Positions 15,265-23,109 of a stretch of DNA of 64,000 bases are shown here, in pieces (position 1 is the first letter of the stretch; every line of letters begins with the position of its first letter). This DNA is from CAZEHS01 sp964424355 (GTDB lineage: Bacteria; Bacillota; Clostridia; Peptostreptococcales; Acidaminobacteraceae), in contig CAYRIO010000008.1 of assembly GCA_964424355.1 (NCBI GenBank), positions 1 to 64,000 of the forward strand, given 5' to 3'. The notes under the pieces are model-generated. The model saw nothing but the letters and a program-made list of their open reading frames with translations. It did not search any database and had not been told where the DNA came from. Made by a program: the position numbers and the translations under genes.

Positions 15265-16281
15265 ATGAAAAAACGCTATCATGTGATTCCTGTCGGCTAT
15301 GAGCCCAAGCTTTCTCTGATCGAAACAGAAAAAGCCATCAAGGAGCTGAAGGACTTTTTCGAGACCACACTCTCAGCCAAACTGAATCTCCTTCGGGTGA
15401 CGGCCCCCCTATTCATCCGACCGGACTCCGGTATGAACGATACCCTCAACGACCATGAACGGCCCGTTTCCTTTGATGTGCCGGGCATCGGCGGCGATCG
15501 GCTGGAGGTCATCGTTTCCCAGGCGAAATGGAAGCGCATGGCCCTGTACCGGTATGGATTCACGGAGGGGGAGGGACTTTACACCGATATGAATTCCATC
15601 CGTCGGGATGAAATCCTCGATAACCTCCACAGCCTCTACGTGGATCAGTGGGACTGGGAAAAGATCATCACCCCGGAACAGCGGACGGAGGCGTATCATA
15701 CCGCCGTGGCCCAGGGAATATTCGATGCACTCAAAGAAACGGAAGCGTTTATATGTGGGCGGTATCCCCAGCTTGAAAAACAGCTGCCGGAAGAGCTGTT
15801 CATCATTTCAACTCAGGAATTGGAAGCGCTCTACCCCGCATTGACCCCGGCGGAGCGGGAAGAGAAAATCGTACGGGATAAGGGGGCCGTGTACCTGATA
15901 CGGATCGGGGGCACCCTCAAGAACGGTGAACCGCATTCCAATCGGGCACCGGATTATGACGACTGGAACCTCAATGGGGATCTGCTTTTCTGGTACCCGG
16001 TCCTGAAGCGGCGCGTGGAGCTTTCCTCCATGGGAATCCGGGTCAATGCCCAGGCCCTGGATGACCAGCTGACGCAGTCCGGCTGTGATCACCGCCGGCA
16101 CCTGCCCTATCACCTGCTGCTGCTGGCCGGAAAAATGCCGGATACCATCGGCGGGGGTATCGGCCAGAGCCGGATGTGCATGTTCTTTCTCCAAAAGGCC
16201 CATATCGGCGAAGTGCAGTGCAGTGTCTGGCCCGATGAAGTGGTCAAGCTGTGTGCGGAGCATAAGATTCCCATCCTTTAA
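15265..16281 (+). CDS. asnA: Aspartate-ammonia ligase (asparagine synthetase A)
   Basis: A 338-residue AsnA, the class-II aminoacyl-tRNA-synthetase-like enzyme making asparagine from aspartate, ammonia and ATP in the cytoplasm. Recognisable segments are L-N-L-L-R-V-T-A-P-L-F, D-x-L-N-D-H-E-R-P-V-S-F, V-S-Q-A-K-W-K-R, L-Y-V-D-Q-W-D-W-E, and the motif-3 region G-G-G-I-G-Q-S-R-M-C-M-F-F-L. Length equals the family norm (about 330). The start follows AAGGAGG. It stands alone between its own promoter and a strong terminator. Ammonia dependence fits an amino-acid-fermenting anaerobe. Confidence 0.97.
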   Translation: MKKRYHVIPVGYEPKLSLIETEKAIKELKDFFETTLSAKLNLLRVTAPLFIRPDSGMNDTLNDHERPVSFDVPGIGGDRLEVIVSQAKWKRMALYRYGFTEGEGLYTDMNSIRRDEILDNLHSLYVDQWDWEKIITPEQRTEAYHTAVAQGIFDALKETEAFICGRYPQLEKQLPEELFIISTQELEALYPALTPAEREEKIVRDKGAVYLIRIGGTLKNGEPHSNRAPDYDDWNLNGDLLFWYPVLKRRVELSSMGIRVNAQALDDQLTQSGCDHRRHLPYHLLLLAGKMPDTIGGGIGQSRMCMFFLQKAHIGEVQCSVWPDEVVKLCAEHKIPIL

Positions 16282-16296
16282 GATCGCAAAAAAAGG

Positions 16297-16329
16297 ACAC
16301 CCCATACAGAAGCCTGTACGGGGTGTTTT
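16297..16329 (+). terminator. Terminator after asnA
   Basis: 13-bp stem ACACCCCATACAG/CTGTACGGGGTGT (one wobble) with a 4-base loop, then TTTTG. Confidence 0.85.
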
Positions 16330-16365
16330 GCGGTGCCGATTGCCTGGCAGCAACGGTCCGGGGTC

Positions 16366-16887
16366 CTATTTGTAAACCTTCACGCCCATGCTTTTGAAGA
16401 GGGCATAAAGTGTGTTCCCCTTTTGAATCCCCATTTCAGTCAGGGATTTCTTGGTGATGAGTGCCACGAGCGGGATGCCGATGTTCAGGACCACCTTGGC
16501 GCTGCTGCCGTCATCGATGATGTCGGTGACGATGCCCTGATGGCTGTTCCGGGCGCTGCCGGAAAAAGGCTCAGTGCTGAGGATTACAATCTCGGGGGGG
16601 ATGGTGATGCGGACATGGCCAGTGAGTTCCGTGTTGACGTGGATGGCGGCGGAACCGGTCCGGGCCACGGTCTCGCCGTTCTCAACAGCCAGGTCGGCTT
16701 CGTAATTGTTTTCATAGCCCTTGGATTTCAGCAGGTACAGTTCAAACTGCGTGGCGGAGATCCGAAGGTGCTTTCCGATGCGGTGGGCATCCAGATCCCC
16801 CCGCTTGATCATTTCGTACACGGTGTTTTTCGTTATTTTCAGTCGCTGAGCGATTTCGTCCGGGGTGTACAGGATATCTTCATGCAT
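16366..16887 (-). CDS. HTH-TOBE molybdate/tungstate-responsive regulator
   Basis: About 173 residues. The N-terminus is an excisionase/MerR-like winged helix (Y-T-P-D-E-I-A-Q-R-L-K-I-T-K-N-T-V-Y). The C-terminal part, about residues 90-173, resembles a Mop/TOBE oxyanion-binding domain, including S-A-R-N-S-H-Q-G-I-V-T-D-I and a K-K-S-L-T-E-M segment. Such proteins sense molybdate or tungstate and regulate uptake and Mo-enzyme genes. ATG 16887 is favoured by GGTGA five bases upstream; ATG 16899 and longer starts are possible. It is divergent from modABC, with repeats between, so control of modABC is the natural inference. Whether it represses or activates is not visible. Confidence 0.8.
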   Translation of the reverse strand: MHEDILYTPDEIAQRLKITKNTVYEMIKRGDLDAHRIGKHLRISATQFELYLLKSKGYENNYEADLAVENGETVARTGSAAIHVNTELTGHVRITIPPEIVILSTEPFSGSARNSHQGIVTDIIDDGSSAKVVLNIGIPLVALITKKSLTEMGIQKGNTLYALFKSMGVKVYK

Positions 16888-16941
16888 GTGGCTCACCATC
16901 CTGATTTTTTTTAATTGTAACATATCTCCAAAGGGAATGGA

Positions 16942-16970
16942 TTGTTTTTAAGTCAGATTAGAATTATAAT
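16942..16970 (+). promoter_or_regulatory. Sigma-A promoter of modABC
   Basis: TTGTTT (16942-16947), 17-bp spacer, TATAAT (16965-16970). Confidence 0.7.
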
Positions 16971-17000
16971 GAAACACAACGAAACATAACAAAACATAAC
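16971..17000 (+). repeat. Three 10-bp tandem repeats in the modA leader
   Basis: GAAACACAAC, GAAACATAAC and AAAACATAAC follow one another without gaps directly after the -10 box and run into the ribosome site. The one-turn spacing and the place at the transcription start suggest an operator for the divergent HTH-TOBE regulator. Confidence 0.6.
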
Positions 17001-17014
17001 AAAAGGAGACTAAA

Positions 17015-18148
17015 ATGCGGGCACTCAAAAGAGGAATTGCACTGTTTACAATGATGGCAGTCCTGTTTGGCATCGCGTCGATGCCGTCATTCGCACAGGA
17101 AAAGCAGCCGGGCATCTCCATCGACGGCCAGGCAGTCACGTTCTCCGCCGGCGCTGGGACACCTTACATTGATGGAGGCAGCAGGCTGCAGGTGCCGATC
17201 CGGTTCGTCTCGGAAAACCTCGGTGCGGCCGTAGCGTGGGATAATCAGACCCAGACGGCCACCATTAACGGCACCATCCGGATCACGGCGGGAGAGAAAG
17301 TGATCCAGACGGCTTCAGGGGCGATCGCCATGGATACCCAGGCGGTTACGAAGGGCAACCGGATGTACGTACCAATCCGCTACATCGGCAGCGCCCTGGG
17401 CTATAAGATCGTGGCCGCCACCAAGAATGGTGTATTCACCGCCGACATCATCACGAAGGCAGAGCTGACCATTTCCGCTGCGGCAAGCTTGAAGGATGCC
17501 CTGAATGAAGTGAAGGGTCTGTATATGAAAGAAAAGCCCAGGACAACCCTGACGCTGAATTTCGGTTCATCCGGTTCCCTGGCCCAGCAAATCGAGCAGG
17601 GGGCGGATGTGGACCTGTTCTTCTCCGCATCGGCAGCCAATGTTACTGCCCTGAAAGAGAAGGGATTGCTGGATAACAATACCGTCAAGAATTTGTTGGG
17701 CAATAAGATGGTCCTGATTGCGCCCCTGGATTCGAAGCTGGCCATCGGCAGCTTCGCCGAGGTGCTGGATACATCTGTGAAGCGGATCGCCCTGGGGGAA
17801 CCCAAAACCGTTCCAGCCGGACAGTATGCAGAAGATGTGTTCACGAAGCTGAATATCCTGACTCCGGTGAAGGCGAAGGCGGTCTACGGGAAAGATGTAC
17901 GGGAGGTGCTGACATGGGTTGAAACCGGGAGCGCCGACGCCGGTGTCGTCTATGCCACCGATGCGAAGGTCTCGGCGAAGGTGAAGGTGATCGCCACTGC
18001 ACCGGCAGATTCCCATAAGCCCATCGTGTATCCGGCGGCCATCGTCAAAGCCACGGACAGCGCTGAAGCCGCCCGGGATTTCCTGAACTTCCTGGGCAGT
18101 GATTCTGCCAAAGCGGTCTTCGAAAAGTACGGCTTCAGCATCCTCTAA
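17015..18148 (+). CDS. modA: Molybdate ABC transporter substrate-binding protein with N-terminal stalk domain
   Basis: A 377-residue exported protein. A Sec signal peptide occupies 1-28 (ending S-F-A-Q, no lipobox Cys). Residues about 34-150 form a copper-amine-oxidase N-terminal-like stalk domain (V-P-I-R-F-V-S-E-N-L-G-A and V-P-I-R-Y-I-G-S-A-L-G repeats). From about 153 comes ModA proper: I-S-A-A-A-S-L-K-D-A-L at the oxyanion site, N-F-G-S-S-G-S-L, A-D-V-D-L-F-F-S-A-S, and G-S-A-D-A-G-V-V-Y. It captures molybdate outside the membrane for ModBC. The stalk fusion replaces the usual lipid anchor and may tether it to the envelope. GGAG precedes the start. Confidence 0.92.
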   Translation: MRALKRGIALFTMMAVLFGIASMPSFAQEKQPGISIDGQAVTFSAGAGTPYIDGGSRLQVPIRFVSENLGAAVAWDNQTQTATINGTIRITAGEKVIQTASGAIAMDTQAVTKGNRMYVPIRYIGSALGYKIVAATKNGVFTADIITKAELTISAAASLKDALNEVKGLYMKEKPRTTLTLNFGSSGSLAQQIEQGADVDLFFSASAANVTALKEKGLLDNNTVKNLLGNKMVLIAPLDSKLAIGSFAEVLDTSVKRIALGEPKTVPAGQYAEDVFTKLNILTPVKAKAVYGKDVREVLTWVETGSADAGVVYATDAKVSAKVKVIATAPADSHKPIVYPAAIVKATDSAEAARDFLNFLGSDSAKAVFEKYGFSIL

Positions 18149-18167
18149 ACAAATGGAGTGAAAAACC

Positions 18168-18854
18168 ATGAATTTCGACTTGTCCCCCGCTTGGATTTCC
18201 ATCAAAATCACCTTTGCGGCTACCTTCATCATCTTCTTTCTGGGGCTTGGCGCTGCATGGTTCATGACCCATTATCACGGAAAGGGGAAGGGGCTGATGG
18301 ATGGCATTCTGACACTCCCCCTTGTTCTGCCGCCCACCGTGGCAGGTTTTGGCATTCTGCTGATCATCGGTAAGAATGGCCCTGTGGGAAAATTCCTGGA
18401 TATTTTCGGGGTGAGCATCATCTTCTCCTGGTATGCAGCGGTCATCGCTGCCGCCGTGGTGGCGTTCCCCCTGATGTACAAGACCTCCCGGGGGGCACTG
18501 GAACAGATCGATCCCAATATTCTGGATGCCGCCCGAACACTGGGGGCTTCCGAGTGGCGGGTGTTCTGGAAGGTGTCGGTTCCCCTGGCCTGGCCGGGGA
18601 TCGCCGCGGCGACAGCCCTGTCCTTTGCCCGGTCCCTGGGGGAATTCGGGGCCACCCTGATGGTGGCGGGCAGTATTCCCGGCAAGACCCAGACCATCCC
18701 AATCGCCATCTATTTCGCCACCCAAGGGGGCGAAATGGGGGTTGCCCTGATCTGGGTGGGTCTCATCTTCTCCATCTCCCTGACCGTCATTGTACTGATG
18801 AATCACTGGGACAACTCTCAAAAGGCCATGATCCACGGCCACGGGAGGCGATAA
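18168..18854 (+). CDS. modB: Molybdate ABC transporter permease
   Basis: A 228-residue inner-membrane permease with about five to six helices. The EAA loop that contacts the ATPase reads A-A-R-T-L-G-A-S-E-W-R-V-F-W-K-V-S-V-P-L, followed by R-S-L-G-E-F-G-A-T-L-M-V-A-G-S-I-P-G-K-T-Q-T-I-P, typical of ModB. It starts 19 bp after modA and ends one base before modC, so it belongs to a compact operon. Confidence 0.95.
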   Translation: MNFDLSPAWISIKITFAATFIIFFLGLGAAWFMTHYHGKGKGLMDGILTLPLVLPPTVAGFGILLIIGKNGPVGKFLDIFGVSIIFSWYAAVIAAAVVAFPLMYKTSRGALEQIDPNILDAARTLGASEWRVFWKVSVPLAWPGIAAATALSFARSLGEFGATLMVAGSIPGKTQTIPIAIYFATQGGEMGVALIWVGLIFSISLTVIVLMNHWDNSQKAMIHGHGRR

Positions 18855-18855
18855 G

Positions 18856-19926
18856 ATGGCGATTCAGATCGACATTCAAAAAAAACTTCCGGAATTCGAG
18901 CTGCGGATTGCACTCTCCTCAGCACGGGACCACATCGGAATCCTGGGGGCTTCCGGTGCCGGCAAAAGCATGCTGCTGCGCTGCATCGCCGGGCTGGTCA
19001 GACCCGATGCCGGGAGAATCCTCATCCATGGCAAGACCTTCTTCGATTCGGAAAAACGGGTGAATCTCCCGCCCCGGGAGCGGGGAGTAGGTTTCCTGTT
19101 CCAGAACTACGCCCTGTTTCCGCATTTGACCATCCGGGAGAACATCACCTTTGGACTGGAGCACTTATCCGAGAGCATCCAAGACAAGCGGGCCTCGGAA
19201 CTGATGGAACGGTTCCATCTCAGTGAGATGAGCAACCGGTACCCGGTCCAGATTTCCGGGGGGCAGCAGCAGCGGGTGGCCCTGGCAAGGGCTTTGGCGG
19301 CGCAACCGGCGATCCTGTTGCTGGACGAACCCCTTTCAGCCTTGGATGACCATCTCCGGAGCCATATGCTCAAGGAAATGCAGGAATTTCTGAAGGGGTT
19401 CCAAGGGAGCACCCTGTATGTCACCCACAGTATGGAAGAGGCTTACCGGCTCTGCGATCGACTGGCCATCGTCAGTGCCGGGAAGGTGGAAGCCTTCGGA
19501 CAGAAGCAGGTGCTGTTTGAACATCCGGGGTCTTTGGAAGCCGCCCGAATAACCGGCTGCAAGAATATCGCACCGGCTGTCCGGGTATCAGAGAGAACCT
19601 TGCATGTTCCGGGATGGGGCCTGTCTGTAGAAACGGCGGAACCGATTCCGGAAAGCGCGGGCTTCGTCGGCATCCGAGCCAATCATATTCACTTGGCAGC
19701 GGACCGTGACCCAATGAACTGCTTCCCGGCCTGGATTGCGGATGAAAGCGAAGCCCCGTTCCGCACCACACTGTATCTTAAGATTGGATCAGAACCGAAG
19801 CGGGCCGATGATTTTCATCTTCAGTGGGAAGTCAGCCGTGAGGAGGCCCGGGCTATCATCAGCCATCAGCAGCCGGTATGGATCGAATTTGACCCGAAGC
19901 ACATCCTGGTTTTCAAAGAAACTTAA
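18856..19926 (+). CDS. modC: Molybdate ABC transporter ATP-binding protein
   Basis: A 356-residue ATPase energising molybdate uptake. Walker A is G-A-S-G-A-G-K-S, the Q-loop lies in F-L-F-Q-N-Y-A-L-F-P-H-L, the signature is I-S-G-G-Q-Q-Q-R-V-A-L-A-R-A-L, Walker B is I-L-L-L-D-E-P-L-S-A-L-D, and the switch His is in V-T-H-S. The C-terminal 70-80 residues form a TOBE-like regulatory domain. It is the last gene of modABC and is followed by a shared terminator. Confidence 0.95.
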   Translation: MAIQIDIQKKLPEFELRIALSSARDHIGILGASGAGKSMLLRCIAGLVRPDAGRILIHGKTFFDSEKRVNLPPRERGVGFLFQNYALFPHLTIRENITFGLEHLSESIQDKRASELMERFHLSEMSNRYPVQISGGQQQRVALARALAAQPAILLLDEPLSALDDHLRSHMLKEMQEFLKGFQGSTLYVTHSMEEAYRLCDRLAIVSAGKVEAFGQKQVLFEHPGSLEAARITGCKNIAPAVRVSERTLHVPGWGLSVETAEPIPESAGFVGIRANHIHLAADRDPMNCFPAWIADESEAPFRTTLYLKIGSEPKRADDFHLQWEVSREEARAIISHQQPVWIEFDPKHILVFKET

Positions 19927-19937
19927 AGGCGCATAAA

Positions 19938-19968
19938 AAGGAGGTCTCCGCTTGATGGAGGCCTCCTT
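19938..19968. terminator. Bidirectional terminator between modC and the adk-like gene
   Basis: AAGGAGGTCTCC/GGAGGCCTCCTT stem (one G-T pair) with a T-run best placed for the minus-strand gene. Confidence 0.75.
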
Positions 19969-19974
19969 ATCTGT

Positions 19975-20628
19975 TTAAAACGATTCCTGGGTAAATTTCA
20001 CATTGCTTGCCAGGACTTGGTAGTAGACTTCCAGCAGGGGCGCCTCTGCCTTGATATCCTGCAGCATGCCCCGTTCCCGGTAGTATTCGAGGAGCGGCTC
20101 CGAGCTGGTGAGATAGCGGTCCAGGCGTTTTTCCAAGAAGGCGCCATCATCCTCCGCCCGTTTTGAGAGCGGACTGCCGCAGTGATCGCAGATATTTTCC
20201 CGCACGGGCGGGCAGTTGATCAGATGATACACCGCACTGCAGCCGGTACAGATCCGCCGTTGGCGGAGGCGTTCTTTCAGAATCTCATCGGGAGCGCTGA
20301 AATGCAGGGCCAGATCCAGCTGGAGCCCCTGATCCTCCAGGATATCCTGAAGGGCCTCAGCCTGACGGACATTTCGGGGGAAGCCCTCCAGGATCAGGTT
20401 GCCCCGGGCCAACAGATGCTCCCTGACCAAGTTGATCATCAGCTCGTCCGGCACCAGTTTTCCTTGGGTCACCAGGGGCTTCACCATCTGACCCAGGGGG
20501 GTGTTCTCCCGGATTTCCCGGCGCAGCAGCTCCCCGGTGGAAAAAATCTCAAAGGCATAAGCTTCTTTCAGTTTGCGGGCCACAGCCCCCTTGCCGACAC
20601 CGGGGGGGCCTAACAGGATCACCAGCAT
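19975..20628 (-). CDS. Adenylate kinase-like nucleoside monophosphate kinase, divergent
   Basis: A 217-residue P-loop kinase with the long-type adenylate kinase layout. The P-loop is G-P-P-G-V-G-K-G (7-14) but is followed by Ala-Val rather than Thr-Gln; the NMP site is F-S-T-G-E-L-L-R; the usual D-G-F-P-R is E-G-F-P-R (81-85). The LID has a zinc four-Cys set (C127, C130, C147, C150) and arginines for phosphate transfer. ATG 20628 has GGAGGTG ahead; a longer N-terminus is rejected. The gene is outside the ribosomal cluster where housekeeping adk normally sits, so it is probably a second, specialised kinase. Confidence 0.85.
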   Translation of the reverse strand: MLVILLGPPGVGKGAVARKLKEAYAFEIFSTGELLRREIRENTPLGQMVKPLVTQGKLVPDELMINLVREHLLARGNLILEGFPRNVRQAEALQDILEDQGLQLDLALHFSAPDEILKERLRQRRICTGCSAVYHLINCPPVRENICDHCGSPLSKRAEDDGAFLEKRLDRYLTSSEPLLEYYRERGMLQDIKAEAPLLEVYYQVLASNVKFTQESF

Positions 20629-20698
20629 AGCACACCTCCAAATAATTCGTTGTCCTATTGATACCACATTCAGCAAAATCAAATCAGGGGGGAGGATG

Positions 20699-20725
20699 GA
20701 AAAAAGACCGGATTTTCACCGGTCT
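20699..20725 (-). terminator. Terminator of the acn-icd-gltA operon
   Basis: AGACCGG/CCGGTCT stem with a T-run on the minus strand, 13 bp after the citrate synthase stop. Confidence 0.8.
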
Positions 20726-20737
20726 GAAGGGTTGGGC

Positions 20738-22093
20738 TTAACGCTGGCTCAGGGGGACATAGCTGCCCTTGGGGCTGACACTGAGATAAGCGGGACGCAT
20801 GATCTTGTTGTCGGTGACGATCTGCTCAATGCGGTGGGCACACCAGCCGGCAATCCGGGCGGCGGCAAACAGCGGTGTGAAAAGATCTGCGGGGAGGCCC
20901 AGCATCTCATAGACAAAACCGGAGTAGAGGTCCAGATTGGCTGAAATAACGGTATCCGGGCCCTTCATCTCCTTGAAGATTTCGATGGTCAGGGTCTCGA
21001 TGTTCCGGTACAGGTTGAATTCGTCGACGGCATTCTTTTCCATGGCCAGCTCCAGGGCCTTTTCCTTGAGGAGCACCGCCCGTGGATCGGAAAGGGTATA
21101 GACGGCGTGCCCCATGCCGTAGATCAGCCCTTCGCCGTTGAAGGCCTCTTTCTTCAGGATCTTGATCAGATAATCCTTCAGCAGGTCCTGATTGGTCCAG
21201 TTGGGGCAGTTCTGCTTGATATCGTCGATCATGGCCTTGACCCGATTGTTGGCGCCGCCGTGTTTAGGCCCTTTGAGGGAGCCGATGGCGGTGACGATGC
21301 AGGAATACGTGTCCGTACCGCTGGAGGCGACCACATGGGTTGCGAAGGCGGAGTTGTTCCCGCCCCCGTGCTCCGCGTGGATGACCATGCACAGGTCCAG
21401 GGTTTCAGCCTCGGTTTTCGTATACAGGTTATCCCGGCGGATCATGTACAGGATGTTCTCCGCCGTGCCGATGCCCGGTTGGGGCGGATGGATGAACAGG
21501 CTCTGCCGCTCGAAGTAGTGGGCCTTGGCCTGATAGCCGTATGAAATGATGGTGGGGAACTGGGCGATCAGCTGGATGCACTGCCGGAGCACATTGCGCA
21601 CACAGGTGTCATCGGGGTTCTCATCGTGGGAGTAAAGGACCAGCACGCTGCGCTGGAGCTTGTTCATGATATCCTTGCTGGGGATTTTCAGGATCATGTT
21701 TTCCGTAAAATCCTTGGGCAGGTTGCGATTGGCATCCAGCATGTTCTTGAATTCGCAGAGCTGATCCAGGGAGGGAAGTTCTCCGAACAGCAGCAGGTAA
21801 GCGGTTTCTTCGAACCCGCGGCGGTCTTCGGTCTGGAAACCCCGGACAATGTTCTCCAGGTCGATCCCCCGATAATAGAGCTTGCCCTCCGCAGGGACCT
21901 TCTTATCATCCACCAGGGCATAGCCGTGGACGGAACCCACTTCTGTCAGGCCCACCAATACACCGGTGCCGTTCTTGTTCCGAAGCCCCCGCATCACGTG
22001 GTACTTATCGAAGAAGCTGGGGTCGATCCGGTTATTGTGCTCCGCCTTGACGGTCAGTTCATCGAAAAAAGAGTTGCCGTTGAAATACTTCAT
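20738..22093 (-). CDS. gltA: Citrate synthase
   Basis: A 451-residue citrate synthase condensing oxaloacetate and acetyl-CoA. Active-site His residues lie in H-A-E-H-G-G-G-N-N-S-A-F and G-M-G-H-A-V-Y-T-L-S-D-P-R. The G-P-K-H-G-G-A-N segment and the C-terminal R-I-A-G-W-C-A-H-R-I-E-Q hold the conserved substrate residues. It is the last gene of the acn-icd-gltA operon, whose products convert oxaloacetate and acetyl-CoA to 2-oxoglutarate, the precursor for glutamate. It starts 24 bp after the icd stop with GGAGGTG upstream. Confidence 0.95.
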   Translation of the reverse strand: MKYFNGNSFFDELTVKAEHNNRIDPSFFDKYHVMRGLRNKNGTGVLVGLTEVGSVHGYALVDDKKVPAEGKLYYRGIDLENIVRGFQTEDRRGFEETAYLLLFGELPSLDQLCEFKNMLDANRNLPKDFTENMILKIPSKDIMNKLQRSVLVLYSHDENPDDTCVRNVLRQCIQLIAQFPTIISYGYQAKAHYFERQSLFIHPPQPGIGTAENILYMIRRDNLYTKTEAETLDLCMVIHAEHGGGNNSAFATHVVASSGTDTYSCIVTAIGSLKGPKHGGANNRVKAMIDDIKQNCPNWTNQDLLKDYLIKILKKEAFNGEGLIYGMGHAVYTLSDPRAVLLKEKALELAMEKNAVDEFNLYRNIETLTIEIFKEMKGPDTVISANLDLYSGFVYEMLGLPADLFTPLFAAARIAGWCAHRIEQIVTDNKIMRPAYLSVSPKGSYVPLSQR

Positions 22094-22116
22094 GAGTGCA
22101 CCTCCAGGCGCGGGAG

Positions 22117-23109
22117 TTATAGGGCCTTGATAATGGCTTCAGTCAGGGTCGTCGTTGATCCGCTGCCTCCCAGATCCGGGGTTGTGGCGGTTCCGGCTTC
22201 AAGAACCACGGTGATGGCTTTTCGGATCCGCTGGGCGGCATCCTTTTCACCCAAATAGTCCAGCATCATGGCACCGCTGAGGGTGAGGGCGATGGGATTG
22301 GCCTTGCCCTGGCCTGCGATGTCCGGGGCGCTGCCGTGAACCGCTTCGAAAATGGCGCAGTCCGTGCCGATGTTGGCCCCGGGCACCAGCCCCAAGCCGC
22401 CCACCAGACCGGCGCACAGGTCGGAGAGGATATCACCGTAAAGATTTTCCGTGACGATCACATCATATTTTCCCGGATACATGACCAGCTGCATGCACAT
22501 GTTATCGACGATGACTTCATTGTACGCGATTTCAGGATAGTCGGCAGCGACCTTCCGGGCTGCGTCCAAGAAGAGGCCGTCGGCCAGCTTCATGATATTG
22601 GCCTTATGGACCGCCGAAACCGTCTTGCGTCCCTGGGCCCGGGCGTAGTCGAAGGCGGCCTTGACGATCCGCTCACAGGCGGCCCGGGTGATTACCTTGA
22701 TGCCGTGGACCTCGTCCTCGGAAATCTTCACTTCCCGCCCGGCGTACAGATCTTCGGTGTTTTCCCGGAAAATCACCAGGTCCACCTGCTGGCCCCTGCC
22801 CAGGCCGGGGTAGCTCAGCACGGGGCGCACATTGGCGTACAGGTCGTATTTCTGCCGCAGGGAGACGTTGATGCTCTTGAAGCCGGTGCCGACAGGGGTG
22901 GTGATGGGTCCCTTCAAAGCGACCCGATGGGTTTCGATGGCGGTATACACGCTGTCAGGAACCAGGGTGCCTGTTTTTTCATAGACATGTGCCCCTGCAT
23001 CTTCGATGATCCAGTTGATGGGCACGCCGGTGGCATCCAGGATCTTCTGGGTTGCCTGGCTCACCTCCGGGCCGATGCCGTCGCCGGGAATCAGGACAAT
23101 ATTATACAT
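22117..23109 (-). CDS. icd: Isocitrate dehydrogenase (isocitrate/isopropylmalate dehydrogenase family)
   Basis: A 330-residue beta-decarboxylating dehydrogenase. Features are I-P-G-D-G-I-G-P-E-V, the substrate-binding S-x-N-x-x-L-R-x-x-x-D (S-I-N-V-S-L-R-Q-K-Y-D), R-E-N-T-E-D-L-Y-A-G-R-E, and the metal site in D-N-M-C-M-Q-L-V and T-E-N-L-Y-G-D-I-L-S-D. The short NAD-type form and its position between acn and gltA point to isocitrate dehydrogenase. ATG 23109 has AAGGAGGGTG upstream and overlaps the aconitase stop by 8 bp; GTG 23115 is less likely. Homoisocitrate or isopropylmalate activity cannot be excluded by sequence alone. Confidence 0.88.
   Translation of the reverse strand: MYNIVLIPGDGIGPEVSQATQKILDATGVPINWIIEDAGAHVYEKTGTLVPDSVYTAIETHRVALKGPITTPVGTGFKSINVSLRQKYDLYANVRPVLSYPGLGRGQQVDLVIFRENTEDLYAGREVKISEDEVHGIKVITRAACERIVKAAFDYARAQGRKTVSAVHKANIMKLADGLFLDAARKVAADYPEIAYNEVIVDNMCMQLVMYPGKYDVIVTENLYGDILSDLCAGLVGGLGLVPGANIGTDCAIFEAVHGSAPDIAGQGKANPIALTLSGAMMLDYLGEKDAAQRIRKAITVVLEAGTATTPDLGGSGSTTTLTEAIIKAL

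Noticed and set aside
16971..17000. CRISPR-like repeats
   Set aside because: Gapless 10-bp units with no spacers; an operator or leader repeat instead.
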